Below the pieces are notes generated by a model. It saw nothing but the letters and a program-made list of their open reading frames with translations. It made no database searches and had not been told where the DNA came from. DNA of 64,000 nucleotides from Heliocidaris tuberculata (Eukaryota; Echinodermata; Echinoidea; Camarodonta; Echinometridae): the NCBI GenBank assembly GCA_025618425.1, contig CM046844.1:16316920-16380919 (forward strand), read 5' to 3'. Both the position numbers and the translations under genes were made by a program. Every line of letters starts with the position of its first letter. The stretch's first letter is position 1. Shown here piece after piece: positions 23,605-35,989 of this stretch.

Positions 23605-25000
23605 TCTCTATATTATTCATTTGTAATAAAACCCTGACATGGACATCGTACATTATTTAAAGGAAATGAGTGTGAATTCAGGGGCGGATATACAGGATTT
23701 TGTGAAGGGGTGTCTAATTCCAGAAAATTCTGATAATCTATTAAAAACAAATTTTTTAAGGGGGGGGGGGGTATATCAAGCATAAAAGGGGGATAGATTA
23801 CCCCAATATTTTTCACAAGCAACAAAAAAAAGGGGATCGGGACCTCCTTCATCCCCCCCCCCCCCCCCGATCCGTATAACTCACCGTAGATTTAGAGAAT
23901 TGAGAAAAGGAAACAAGAGAGGCTCCTGCTTAGGGCTCCTATGAAGGCTAGATACTGCCAGAGGTTTGTCCGACAAGTACCAGTACTAGGTGCATGATGC
24001 GTTCTGCCTATTGTATACTACAATCAGTTGTAACAGGTGGTGCTATGCTACATACAGTTGGCAACGAAACTCTTAGAGAAAAAAATGTCCAAGCAATGGT
24101 CTGCTGTTAAGTATGCAGAGGCTGCAGAGCGTTTTTGAAAGTTGGGGAGAGGGGGCTCATCTGATTTCACTTGTTAATGATAACTTTTCGAACTTTTTTT
24201 CCAAGATTTTAAGAAACGTATCTACTCCAAAAAGGTTGGGCCTACAGCCCCCAGCCCCCCCCCCCCGGTTCCGCGGCCCATATGGGTCAGACCTCATCGA
24301 TAACGAAAACGAGATTTCATTGACTGAAAGAAAACTTTAAACTGAAAGATGAAAGCAGATATGGAACTTTCAGATTTTAAAATCTGAATTAAATTTCACA
24401 TTCAAGTCTCAACTTATCAAGTTCTTTGCCATTGCTTAATCAATTTGAGGTATATGCCACGTGTTATAACTGAGAAAAGAAATAATTATATTTGTTTTTG
24501 ATATGCTTACTCTAGGTCTAATGTATTAATGTATATCAAAGTGCAATTCCCATCCCACCCCCACATCCCACAAAAAGTTACCTGTATTATCGTGATCAGA
24601 ATTGGCTATAATCGTGTTATTTGAATTAAAAAGAACAAATCTCATAAACCATACAGTGGCCTAAAATATTTGCGATTAGAACCAAACACACTTTCAACCA
24701 ATCAGAAACGATTGCCGGGGGGGGGGGGATTTCGGTGTGCATTTTGTTTTTTAAAGATTATAAAAAAAAATTCTTCCATTTTCAAAATAATATCTTCACA
24801 AATATTCAGGGTAACTTCACATGCAAAAATCATATATATGCAAAATCATTACTTTTAGTACAATGAAATGAACTGTTAACAAATAAGTCAAACATAACAT
24901 TTTAGAAGCACGGTCATATGCATAACATCATTGGATGGAAATTTATATTTAAGATATTTTTTTAAAAAGGAGGGGGAGCTAGGAAAGAAAAAAAAAAGGG
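23605..25000. other. Gene-free stretch
   Basis: Contains an orphan hAT-type end (CAGGGGCGGATATACAGG at about 23679) followed by G- and C-runs to about 23868. A C-run lies near 24250-24266 and a G-run near 24718-24729. No exon or complete element is supported. Confidence 0.4.
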
Positions 25001-25008
25001 AAGAAAAG

Positions 25009-25495
25009 CATGGGTGTCGATCTGTGTTCATGACGGGGGGGGGGGGGGGGGGGTGACAGGCCAGGGAGCAAAGGGACCGAGCAGGGGGAGGGTGTGGGAG
25101 GGGGTATCCCCCTCGCACACCAGGGGCTTTTTCAAAAATCTATCTCTAGACTAAAACTTACATTTTAGAGCATCTCAAAATGGTTTTTAATGAAAAGAAG
25201 AAATGCACGGATCTACGCCAATGGACGGAACCCCTTAATTGAGAATAACAATGCGAGCGAACAAATTTTCTTCGATATTTTCGCATTGAAATTATGGCAT
25301 TTCTTATTTCCTTACTTCTAATCATTAAAGAATATACTGGTGTTTGGATAACTATTAGTTTTAAGTTAATATAATTCATATCTATAAAAGTATTGGGGGA
25401 ATGATAATACAGGCCATCCCCCCTCCTCAATGTTTTTTTTTTTTTTATATATACCCCCCCCCCCCCCACTCATCCCCCCGGGATCGACACCCATG
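25009..25495. mobile_element. hAT-type MITE, CATGGGTGTCGAT family, copy 1 (487 bp)
   Basis: Ends CATGGGTGTCGATC and GGATCGACACCCATG. Exact 8-bp duplication AAGAAAAG at 25001-25008 and 25496-25503. A G-run lies near the left end and a C-run near the right. It inserted in a purine-rich tract that continues to about 25576. The interior shares long identity with the copy at 54061-54578. Confidence 0.85.
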
Positions 25496-25973
25496 AAGAA
25501 AAGGAAAAAGAAAGAAAAAAGAAAAAGAAGAAGAAGAAGAAGCAGAAGAAAGAAAAGAAGAAGAAAAAAAGGAAAGGACTCGCGGAGGCTCGGTTTATGA
25601 AAAGCCCTTTGTCTACTCCACGTCATATATTAGCTTGTCATAGTCTACTTTGTGCGCTACTTGTAAGATTTTGTAACATAAATTTTGTTCATAAAATTAC
25701 ATCAGATTGGCTAAAATTGGTAAGTAATTCATCATATTACAAAGAAATAATTCAATTATTATTGATTTAATTTTTTCCATTTTTATAAATAAAATCATGT
25801 CGTGAATGTGCTAGATTCTATACCAAGTAGCAATGCAATGACAGCAGCTGTTAACTTAAATAGGTGTGTAGTCCCGTCCGCCTTTCCTTGTGTACTGTAA
25901 TGTTCCCAATGTCGATCTAACTTTAACTGTTTGTTGTGCATTGTCACTCATACACATACGAGGTGTATGAGTG

Positions 25974-26363
25974 ACAGGAATTGTTTAAGGCCTAAATTGA
26001 TCACATTTTGTTCTTCAAATTGGCAACAATAATATTTTTCTTTCAGTGCTACATGGTTTTAATAAAATGTAATGTCTTTGAAACATGGTTCGAAACTTTG
26101 TCGAAAAGTTAAAGAAATGGCTAATTTTGATAAAAAACAATGATTTTGAATCTCACGATGTGTTGCCAACTGAAGGATTTTAAAGCTTATTCTCTTTTTT
26201 AAAATTCCTGGCATCAAACGCAATATGATCATGCAACAAAAATGGACTCCATTTTTGCAGAAATTTTTGCTCATTCTACTCGTGCACCCGGTATAATTTT
26301 TAGAGCTCTCAATCAAAAGTTATTATGCAAAACCACAAAATGTGGTCAGTTGTCTCGAAAGGG
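25974..26363. mobile_element. TTAA-type MITE, CCCTTTCGAGACA family, left-truncated copy
   Basis: The right end TGTCTCGAAAGGG is followed by TTAA (26364-26367). The body matches the element at 49778-50186 in the opposite orientation, with shared blocks such as TGATCACATTTTGTTCTTCA and GCATCAAACGCAATATGATC. The left end lacks the terminal motif and abuts another dispersed repeat. Confidence 0.65.
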
Positions 26364-26458
26364 TTAAGATGGTGCATTGTGTGTTTCTGGTTTTTTTTTC
26401 ACTTATAGTAAACTAATACATGTACAAGCTTATCTTCAGATAAGCTTGTACTCCACAA

Positions 26459-27061
26459 TAGTGCTGGTGTCGGCATGGAAAATCTATGTCGCCATGTCGC
26501 AATAAAATTAACGCCGATGTTGACATGTGTCGACATCTGGACATGAGTCAAACAAGTCTAAACTCGGGTCGCTCCCGTAGTGACCGTACACTATTAAACC
26601 AGAGTTAGCCGACACAAATTCACAAGAGCTTTACATGGAATACATGCACTACATTTATGTCCTCACAGGCTCACACGCGCAGTCATACTCACTTACAGTT
26701 CTCAAAGATGCACACTGTCAACTATTTGCCCCAAAATTTGTTTTGTATGATCCAATTTATCAAGCATTAATGAAAGTCATGCGGTGCGAGTCAGCTAGTG
26801 TTGCATATCTAGGCATGTACATGTACGTAATGTATACCGGTCGCAGCTAGATACACAACGATCGTGTTGCGCGCGCGCGCGCTGCTAATGCGTATGTGAA
26901 ACAAATCGCACGACGCCACGACGCCACGGCGAGGTACATGTAATTATATAAGACCCATTTTATGTCGCCATCGGAACATGCGTGTCGACATGTCGGCAAA
27001 GTCCAAAACCAGTACTTTTGTCGCCATAGTGGCGACATCAGGCGTGTCGATACCAGCACTA
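26459..27061. mobile_element. Non-autonomous hAT-type element (603 bp), second copy of the 7844 family
   Basis: Same ends as the copy at 7844-8629 (TAGTGCTGGTGTCGG and CGATACCAGCACTA), flanked by exact 8-bp duplication CTCCACAA at 26451-26458 and 27062-27069. Relative to the first copy it lacks about 180 bp of interior after the CG-alternating patch. It splits an older dispersed repeat carrying a palindromic ACAAGCTTATC motif. Confidence 0.87.
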
Positions 27062-27429
27062 CTCCACAATAGCTTTTACGGCTGAATAGGCCTCAAAAAT
27101 AGCTTTTGTGTGTATCAGCCCCGGGTATCTATCTGCGCACTCACACTCATGCGAGGTTACTGGGGATAACCTTGCACTCTGTACCTTCATACCATGAGCA
27201 ATTGCCTCCCATAGGCAAGTGTGTGATATTGTAGTATTTTCCTCATCCTCACTTCATCTTTTTCTTTAATATCTCACTTTCACAAAGTTACAAAGTCATT
27301 TTGAGAGGACATTGCCCTTTGCACCAGAAGTCGCTACCACTCCTGTGTTATATCACATATATTTATCAACAAGTGGTCGGCTGCATAGCCATGCCCATGC
27401 ACATTAGTGACTCACCCTCAATTCAAGGC

Positions 27430-28270
27430 ATTACAACAATAATCCTCAGAAATGTCAAACCATCTCAGTAACCAATAAGCGGAAACCAATAAACAGGACA
27501 TACTCAATCCATGATCAGTCACTGCAGAAGGTCAGCTCTGCCAAGTACCTTGGTGTACACATTCAGCAAAACATGAACTGGAATCACCATATTAGCATGG
27601 TTACCAAGAAGGCAAACTCCACCCGTGCCTTTTTACAACGCAACATGAGTTCCTGCCCAAGGAATGTCAAAGTGCTATGCTACAAGTCTCTCCTTAGACC
27701 TGTCCTGGAATATGGATGTGAAGTGTGGGACCCCTTCACCAAGGACAATACTCGTAAGCTGGAGATGGTACAGCGGCAGTATGCCAGGTTTACCATGGGA
27801 GATCACTGTCGCACAAGTAGTGTCACCGACATGCTCCGACGACTCCAGTGGTCCACTCTTGAAGAAAGGAGAGCCCAGTTCAAGGTCCTGATGGTATACT
27901 GCATCCTTAACTCCCTTGTTGATGTACCAGCTGCACAGTACTTCAACCCGTCTCTACCTCCCTTCGTGGCCATCAGTTGAAGATACACATCCCATATGCT
28001 CGCACCTGTACCTATCAGAAAACCTTTGTCCCTGATGCAATCAGACTGTGGAATTCTCTCCCTACCAATACTGTCACCTGTACCTCAGTAGTCAGCTTCA
28101 AGACTGAGGTGCAGAAAACCCAACTGCGCTAGGATTGCGCCAGCTTCTTTTTAACCGCACGTAGATTAGATCTTCCACAGCACTGTACATACAACTGCAC
28201 AATTCTACAAGTACGATGATACACCATCCCGGTGGCCTGTACTTTCACGGATGATGATGATGATGATGAA
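27430..28270 (+). mobile_element. 3' fragment of a CR1/Jockey-like LINE, frameshifted
   Basis: Reads KCQTISVTNKRKPINR, then SAKYLGVHIQQNMNWNHHI, SLLRPVLEYGCEVWDPF and LEMVQRQYARF, all typical of the region after the RT catalytic motif in CR1/Jockey-type LINEs. The frame shifts near 27960 and continues RGHQLKIHIPYAR and DAIRLWNSLP to a stop at 28130-28132. A (GAT)n tract at about 28249-28269 probably marks the LINE 3' tail. The catalytic RT motifs and endonuclease are missing. Confidence 0.78.
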
Positions 28271-29672
28271 TACTCTCTTTCTCTTTCATCCTGCTTCACT
28301 AGCAAGTGATGAGAACAAACACTTTTCATCTCCATCTTTGCTACACACTTCTCAAAGTTTTCTCTTCGAGTTAACTTGATAATTTGAGGATGTCATCTTT
28401 ACACTTCTGAATTTGTTTCCTGCACTTCAATTGGAGTAATTTCTACAATTCAATCCTTTACATTCTACACTCCTTCATCTCACCTGGAGAAATTTGTACT
28501 ACCTCTTTCATCATCTTATTCTCTGCAATTCACTTAGAAAACAATCCAAAATCTCGCTTGAGCTAGCCAAGTAGTTTTGTGATAATTTCTGTGGTGTTAT
28601 CTGTGTAACTATATTATCGGATTGTGCAATATTTGGGAACATTTGACATTTTGGAGGATCCATGTCTGGTTAACCCCTGCACGTATAAAGTCAGTAAGTG
28701 GTGATTGCTTTTTATTCCCATCTCGCTTATGATTAGCAACCAACCTCTTCAATATCTTACCCATATATGTGCAGGAGAGGAGCAAGATCACCGACCCAAA
28801 ACAGCCTGAAAATTTCACTTGATCAAGATGATAAAGATCCTATCGAAGGATCTGGCATGAAATTAGATATTCTATCATTCTAAAATGTAGAAGGAAATAT
28901 TTTCTCAAAATTTTGCCGATTATATTGGTGTTTTTGCCTCTTCAACTTCGAGGTCGTGACAGGCCAAAGTTGACACAGCACACATATGTGCAAGATATCA
29001 CACACTTGCTATGGGAGGCATTTGCTCACGGTATGAAGGTAGCGAGTGCGAGGTTATCTCCCATAACCTCGCATAAAGTGTGAGTGGATCTGGCATGAAA
29101 TTAGATATTCTATCATTTTCTCAAAATTATATTGGTGTTTTTTACTTCTTCAACTTTGAGGTCATGACAGGCCGAAATTAACACAGCTCCATAAAGTGAT
29201 GGTCCCTTGAGTGACATAGGCAAGGGCCAATGAGAGAGAGAGAGAGAGAGAGGTCTAAAATAGGAAGCTAAATATATTTAGCTTCCTATTTTAGACCTCT
29301 GTATATATCTTCTTTTTTTTTTTCATTTTGGGTGGCTGTGATTCATATGTTATAATTTCATTTTCTATCCCTCTCCCCCCCCCCCCAAAAAAAAAAGAAG
29401 AAAAGGCGGTTTCAAAAATGGAAGGATAACCTGGTAGGGATGCGAAACAAGGATTTTTTTTTTCCCCTGCCTCACCATCTAGCACAATTGAATTGCAAGC
29501 TTATTCTTTTCATTTGAGTATGCACATATGAACACTTGTTAAATCATGTTCTAAGTTTTATCTTGATCTTGTCTTTCCACTTTCAAATTCACCAGCAAGT
29601 ATCTTCTGGAAACTGTAGCCTTGTCAAAGGAGAAACATAACCAAACAAGAACTCAAAATAGATCAACATACA
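28271..29672. other. Gene-free stretch 5' of SLC33A1
   Basis: Holds a dispersed repeat (about 28770-29240; relatives at 12.9-13.4, 27.1-27.25 and 50.8-51.06 kb) with short inverted CGAGGTTATC units, a GA repeat at 29231-29250, and a perfect palindrome at 29249-29300. An AG at 29593-29594 (TTCACCAG) could be the acceptor for a leaderless first coding exon. No TATA box is evident near the start codon. Confidence 0.4.
29249..29300. repeat. Perfect 52-bp palindrome
   Basis: AGAGGTCTAAAATAGGAAGC runs into a central AAATATATTT and is then mirrored exactly by GCTTCCTATTTTAGACCTCT, with no mismatch and no loop. It directly follows a GA dinucleotide run. It is about 370 bases upstream of the SLC33A1 start codon. 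Confidence 0.95.
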
Positions 29673-31911
29673 ATGAGAAGGGGCAAGGAAAGACTGGGGA
29701 GTAATAGACAGGAGGCTGATATGATAGAAGATGCAGACATTCCAACAGATCGTAAAGGACAAGATTCTGAACATGATAGAAACCATGCAGGATGCAGTAA
29801 CTTAGGTCAGGATCGAAACAGTATCTTGCTCCTGCTCCTGCTGTATGTACTGCAAGGGATACCCCTTGGACTCGCTGGAAGTATCCCCCTTCTCCTGCAG
29901 AGTCGCAACATCAGCTACAAGCAGCAAGCCATCTTCAGTTTTGTCTACTGGCCATTCAGCGTCAAACTCCTGTGGGCCCCCATCGTTGATTCGGTGTTCA
30001 TGTCGCGGATCGGTCGTCGCAAGTCATGGCTGATCCCCTGCCAGTACCTTATTGGTGCCTTCATGATGATACTGTCGGGTCAGGTCACAAGTCTCCTGGG
30101 TGATGATGGGAAAGATCCCAACGTCCTCCTGCTGACTGTCCTGTTCTTCATGCTGAACTTCCTGGCAGCGACGCAGGATATTGCTGTAGATGGGTGGGCC
30201 CTCACCATGTTGTCTCCCAGTAATGTTGGATATGCATCAACCTGCAATTCTGTCGGTCAGACTGCAGGCTACTTCATCGGTAATGTCATCTTCATGGCTC
30301 TGGAGTCGGCTCATTTCTGCAATGCCTATTTACGATGGGAGCCTCAGGAGCAAGGCATTGTAACATTGCAAGGTTGGTTTCTTAAACCTGTCTGAAAGGG
30401 TTTTGATTTTTCTAAGAACATACATACCATTTATATGCAGCTAATTTGATGCTGTGAAAATAATGAAAAAAATCTTTTCAAATATTTTTTTTTGGAAATA
30501 TAGTAATATTAAAAGCATCCACATACTTGTTAGTGCATTAAGATGACAAACCACAAAATGTTTTATTCAAAATTCTCTACTCATTTTTACATGTATTAGA
30601 TTACCAAGTTGATCTTGTAGGCTAGTAAATGTCTGTCAACGATACAGATGGAATTATAGTACTTTCAGTTTGCCGTGGATGTATAGAATGGTTGCTCTGT
30701 TTCTGACGTTTTTAAAATCCTTCATTCATTTCTTTTTCTATGTAGAATTTTTATTCTTTTGGGGTGTGGTCTTCTTCATCACGACAACCATCATTGGCTT
30801 GTTGAAGCACGAGGAGGATAGCCATGGTGACCAAGAAATGGGCGTGGTCTCGGCGTATCAGCAATTCTACCAAATTGTGCGCCTTCCCATCATCAAGACA
30901 TTTCTAGTCATTGTAATTACTTCCAAGGTAAAAGAAAGCAATCTACTATGCCACCAAACGTTGCAATTTTTGCCATATTGTTAAGATTGTTAAAGGTAGG
31001 CAGATTTTGGCACATTTGGGAGCAGTGATCAAATCAATCCAAAGTGTTTAGGGTGAGAAAATACCAAAGAAAAGCTAACACAGGTGAAATATATCTCCCC
31101 CCCAAAAAAAAAAAAGAAGAAATTTTTGAAAGAAATACAGATGTTATGCGTGCCCTAGAGATACGATCTACATTTGATACATTTAAATTAGAAGTATAAA
31201 TTCGTACATGTTGAATGATGTTTTAAAACAGTTGTGAAATTTCAGCCCCAGTTATAATGCAGCTCTGGTGCCATAGGGGAAACATCAAGATAATTATAAT
31301 AATAATAATACCTGCATTTATAAGGCGCCTTTCCAGTTAGTAACTGATCAAAGCGCTTTACAGTGTATTATTACCCCGGTCATTGGATCCAGTTTACGAT
31401 TCTGCACTTATAGTGCACATTCTCCACTCCACTAGGGAGCATTCCAGTCTGGCGGCCATTTCACAGGCGCACATATACTATTCCAGTCACATTGACATTC
31501 GCATCCTACCGGGTACCCACTTAACACCTGGGTGGAGAGTGGCAAATGTAGATTAATGCCTTGCCAAAGGACATTAGTGCCGCGGCGGGACTCGAACCGC
31601 GAACCATGTGATTCACAGTCCGGTGACGTATCCACTAGACCACGACACCTCTACAGACCACGACACCTCTACAAGATAATATCATCAATATATAAAATCA
31701 TTATAATAGATGATTGTAAGAACAAGGCACATGACTCTAACTCTCTTGCTCTATCTCTCTCTCTCTCTTCTCTATCTGTTTCTTTTTCTCTCTCTTCCTC
31801 TCTTTCCTCCATCTTTCTCTCTTTTCTCTATCCATCTCACTGTCTCTGTCTCTGTCTCCCTCTTTCCCTCTTCCACTCTTTCTTACTTGCTCTCTCTCTC
31901 TCTATCTCATT

Positions 31912-31954
<43 letters not shown>

Positions 31955-34900
31955 TCCCTCCCCTCCCCTCTCTCTCTCTCTCTCTTCCCCCCCCCCCCCC
32001 TCTCTCTTTCCCTCTGCCTGTGCCCTGTCTTCTCAGATGGGCTATGCAGCAGCTGATGCTATCACAGGTCTGAAGCTGATTGAGGCGGGGGTACCTCGGG
32101 AGGACCTGGCCCTCCTCGCTGTCCCTCTGGTACCGCTCCAGATAATCCTGCCTTGGGTCATAAGCAAGTATACAGCTGGATCAAGACCGCTCAATATCTA
32201 CCTCAAAGCTATGCCATGGAGGTGAGTTCTTGTACCTCATTCACACCGCCAAACCGACTCCAAATCGGTTTTGAACTGACCCATTCTGGACCCTTCGTTG
32301 TAATGTTATTTTTTGTTTCAAATGGTATTGGTCCTGTCGATGTGACCGGGGTACATTATAACAGTGTTTTTACTATTCTTGTTATTAAAGCAAATCTTTG
32401 AGTTCTGGTAATTTAATAGTACTTTAAGAGAAACTGGCTTAAAGCAATTCGTAATTATTTCACATGCATAACAGTTGCCCTGGACATGTGGGCACCCGGA
32501 CCCCCAAGATTTCAAAATTTCAACACAGAGTTCATTAACCATAGCAGCTCAGTCCAGGGCACATGTCCAGGGCAACTGTTATGCATGTGAAATAATTACG
32601 AATTGCTTTAAGCCAGTTTATCTTAAAGTACTATTAGATTACCAGAACTCAAAGATTTGCTTTAATTACAAGAATAGTGAAAATACTGTAATAATGTACC
32701 TCGGTCACACCGACAGGACCAATACCATTTGAAACAAAAAAATAACATTACAATGAAGGGTCCAGAATGGGTCAGTTCAAAACCGATTTGGAGTCAGTCA
32801 CCCTGGACATGTGGGCACCCGGACCCCCAAGATTTCAAAATTTCAACACAGAGTTCATTAACCATAGCAGCTCAGAGTTTTCTCAAAGTCTAAATTAATC
32901 AGCCTTCCCTCCTCAAATTAGTGACAATTATTCTTATTTTCCACTCTACACAGTTTGAAAAAATTAAAAAGTATACTACATGAACCAATGTGTATGAAAA
33001 TTGAAAAATTTATCAGGAAAATGGACAATTTGTACACGAAAATAGTGATTATATATTTTATTGTGTGTACATTTTTTTTTGGGGGGGGCAATTAGTTCAT
33101 TATTTAACTATCTGCTTTCTGTTACTTAAAATGCTTGTATTTAGCACTTTACGAACCCATTCTGAGTTTAACCACACTATATAAAAACATAGTATAATTA
33201 TTATCATAGTTTGCGTATGATGTACTTGATAAACTCCCATTTCCTATAAAGTAACCCAAGACAAGCGTTGGAGTATAGTAATTGACTATTCACAATTGAA
33301 GGTTTTCGGTAACACCATGTGGGAGCCTCTGTGAAAAGGCTGTTGATGTATTCTTTCGTGAAAAAAATAACCCACTTACGGGGCGTTTAGAGGAATTTAG
33401 GAGAAGTGAAAGGAAAGGAAAGAAATCGAAATGGAATGAAATTAAATTAAACACTTACACAAGACTATTTTTGGTTTTGGATTTCGGTGTTTGTACACCA
33501 AAAATGAAGTGAAATGGAAAGAGGAAAGAAGAAAAAGGGAAGAAAGAGTGATTGACTATTTGATATTTACTCATTGCAGGTTAATCATGGGCCTTGAATT
33601 TGCAGTGGTGGTGTGGATAACACCTTCTTTTAAACTTGCTGATGGATCATTCCCAAAGTCCTACTTTCTTTTTCTTGTAGTCAGCTATGCTGTACATCAG
33701 GTTTGTGTATTTATTTATGTATTTATTTCATTTTTATTCATTCATTCTTTTCTTCTGTTCTTTCTTTCTTAATTTATTTATTTATTCACTTATTTCCATA
33801 TCTATCTGTCTATAGATAGATAGGTTGATGTAAATTGGTTATATGATTACACCCTGTGCACTGTCATTTTGACACATACACATGTCCATGATGATATTTG
33901 GGCTGTTTTAGGACCATATCTTTCGGCAAGTCCAAGCGATTTTGCCCCATTCATTACTAACCGCTGAAATATTCCTCATCAATTTCACGTTCACAAAGCA
34001 CAATTCCATAATGCAGAATCCATGACTCTTGGAAACATGTGGACATACATGTTTCTAACTTGGACTTGCCCCTTTTAACATTCTTCCTTGATTTCCCCTT
34101 TAACAGGTTGCACTGTACAGCATGTTTGTATCCACCATGGCTTTCCATGCCCGCATCTCGGACCCACTGATGGGAGGTACCTACATGACCCTCCTCAACA
34201 CCGTGACCAACCTTGGGGGCAACTGGCCTGTCACGGTAGCCCTCTGGCTAGTGGACAGCCTAAGCTGGAAGTCATGTCACGGGGGCACGGAAGAAGGGTT
34301 GGACTGTGACACAAAAGCAGAAGCAGAGGTAATAATTGCTTTTTATGATCCATTTGTAGATCTGTGCTTCTTGGTCTGTCTTACTGTTTGGCCTTGCATG
34401 CAGGGCTGGTGACTTTGTTTATTTTGTTTTAATTTAATTTCATTTCATTTATTTCCATATTCAAGTTCAAAAGATTCTTTGCATTTGTTTGAGACTTAGA
34501 TATGCAATTTAGTAAATTTAAGCAAATAATTAAGTTGAAATCAATGACGCTAACTATATCAAGGTTTTAAAAAATATTTGTGATTTAAGTCGGTATTGAT
34601 TTTTGATTGCTAACCTTGTATCTCTTTCCTTCTTGCATTCTTTTTACCTTCTTTCTGATTTCCTTTGTATTCACTTTTCTGATTTCTTCCCTGTTCCTTC
34701 TTTTTTTTTCTTCTTCATCTCTTCCTTTATTTTTTTCTCCCATTCTTCCTCCTCGTTTTAATCTCGTCTTACTCTGTAACACTCCTTCCAATAATCCAGG
34801 TCTGCACCAAGGCCGAAGGGAAGTGCATTACCGATGTCGATGGCTACTACATTGAATCAGTCCTCTGTGTTATAATTGGATTCGTGTGGTTAAGGGTGTG

Positions 34901-34979
34901 CGCTCGTAGGATACGCAGACTTCAAGAACTGCCCCTTGATTCTTGGAGGTTACCCCCCAGTGGGTCATCAAGAGATTGA
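29673..34979 (+). CDS. SLC33A1: Acetyl-coenzyme A transporter 1 (SLC33A1)
   Basis: Six coding exons, 29673-30372, 30746-30927, 32037-32221, 33580-33700, 34107-34328 and 34800-34979, with GT/AG borders and matching phases, give 529 residues (human is about 550). The start was chosen because an in-frame TAG lies at 29616-29618. The product matches the family closely: LYVLQGIPLGLAGSIPLLLQ in the first membrane helix, FLAATQDIAVDGWALTML, GYASTCNSVGQTAGYF, AADAITGLKLIEAGVP, PLQIILPWVISKYTAG and GGTYMTLLNTVTNLGGNWP. It is a 12-helix major-facilitator carrier that moves cytosolic acetyl-CoA into the ER/Golgi lumen for acetylation of gangliosides and proteins. No key block is missing. Introns 2 and 3 hold a SINE and a foldback element. 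Confidence 0.96.
31277..31675 (-). mobile_element. tRNA-derived SINE with L2/CR1-type tail
   Basis: On the minus strand the head reads GTCGTGGTCTAGTGGATACG and then GGTTCGAGTCCCGCCGCGGC, i.e. A-box and B-box of a Pol III promoter. The body includes CACCCAGGTGTTAAGTGGGT, and the tail AAAGCGCTTTGATCAG then GGCGCCTTATAAATGCAGG ends in (ATT)n, as in SINEs mobilised by L2/CR1 LINEs. A 17-base unit is duplicated beside the head (about 31639-31673). It is intronic in SLC33A1. Relatives lie at 57525-57670 and in part at 45860-45930. Confidence 0.75.
31740..32030. repeat. CT-rich microsatellite at an SLC33A1 acceptor
   Basis: About 290 bases of (CT)n with C-runs end only a few bases before the AG at 32035-32036 that opens exon 3. 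It thus forms an extremely long polypyrimidine tract. The open frames across it are low-complexity artefacts that run into the real exon. Confidence 0.85.
32262..32803. mobile_element. Foldback element with ~240-bp arms in an SLC33A1 intron
   Basis: The left arm (about 32262-32490, starting ACTCCAAATCGGTTTTGAAC) is mirrored by the right arm (about 32568-32803, ending AAAACCGATTTGGAGTCAG). A 74-base loop segment (32479-32552) is repeated directly after the right arm (32801-32875). Arms differ by scattered substitutions only. A transcript of SLC33A1 would carry a long hairpin here. Confidence 0.85.
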
Positions 34980-35989
34980 CTAGCACAGGCTCATCAGGTA
35001 TGAGCCATTTTCAGGAACAGTTCATTGAGATTAGATGAGACCTTGAAGGTATGATTTTACATTTTAGGGGCATTGACAAAAATATCCATCCAGATCAGGG
35101 TTGGCACGATTTAAATCGCAATTTGAATTTCCAATTTTTGTTCGATTTATTAAATTGTGATTTGAATTGCCTTGATTTTTTTTTTTTTAAATCACCTATT
35201 TGAATAAAAAACAAAGAAATTCTTACAAAATTTTGTTGTTGATTTTGTTGAATGCAAAAAAAAAATCACTAAAAAAAAAATCATTGTTTGATTTTTTAAA
35301 ATTTGGGGGCTAAAAAACTCAATGAAGTGAGATTTTTTTGTATTTCAAATAAATTTCTGATATTAGATCTCCCAAAATAATTTGTTTCTTTTCTGTAGTA
35401 GCAACATTTGGGGCTATATTTTACTTTTCAATCTAATAAATTGCGATTTAAATCACATAAATCAGATTTTTTTTAAACGTTTACAAAATCATGATCTTTT
35501 TCCAATCCTGATCCAAACTGATTGGGGCATTGATAACATGTCCATCCAAAATGTTTGTGTAATCAAGATGGGCATTGAAAAGAAGTAATGAAATTTATTG
35601 GTAGATATTTCTTTTTCTCTGCTGGTGTGTTTATGATATGCATTAAGAAGACAATGAAATACAAGAGGCAAGTTACTATTTTCATGCATTAAATGTCAAA
35701 TTTTTTTCTTGATTTTTCCAGTATGCATTTGCAAGCAGTCTAGGATAGATTTATGCATAAGTCAACCCTTTTATCTTAACTAAAAAGTTGAATAGTACCT
35801 TTAAGGCTTGGATTAATTAATACTCATCCTACTCATTTATGTGAACTTCCTGAAAATGTTAACATATCTTGCAAGATCCTTTCTATGTAGAGCTTTTTGA
35901 AATAACAGTTTTTTTTTATACATGTATTATGTTTTATTCAGGACAACATGTTCAGTTCATAAGAATATGATAGAATATACATGTATATA

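Noticed and set aside
31532..32225. Two overlapping open frames of more than 170 codons
   Set aside because: They are built from a SINE and a CT microsatellite; one merely runs into the true SLC33A1 exon 3 at 32037.
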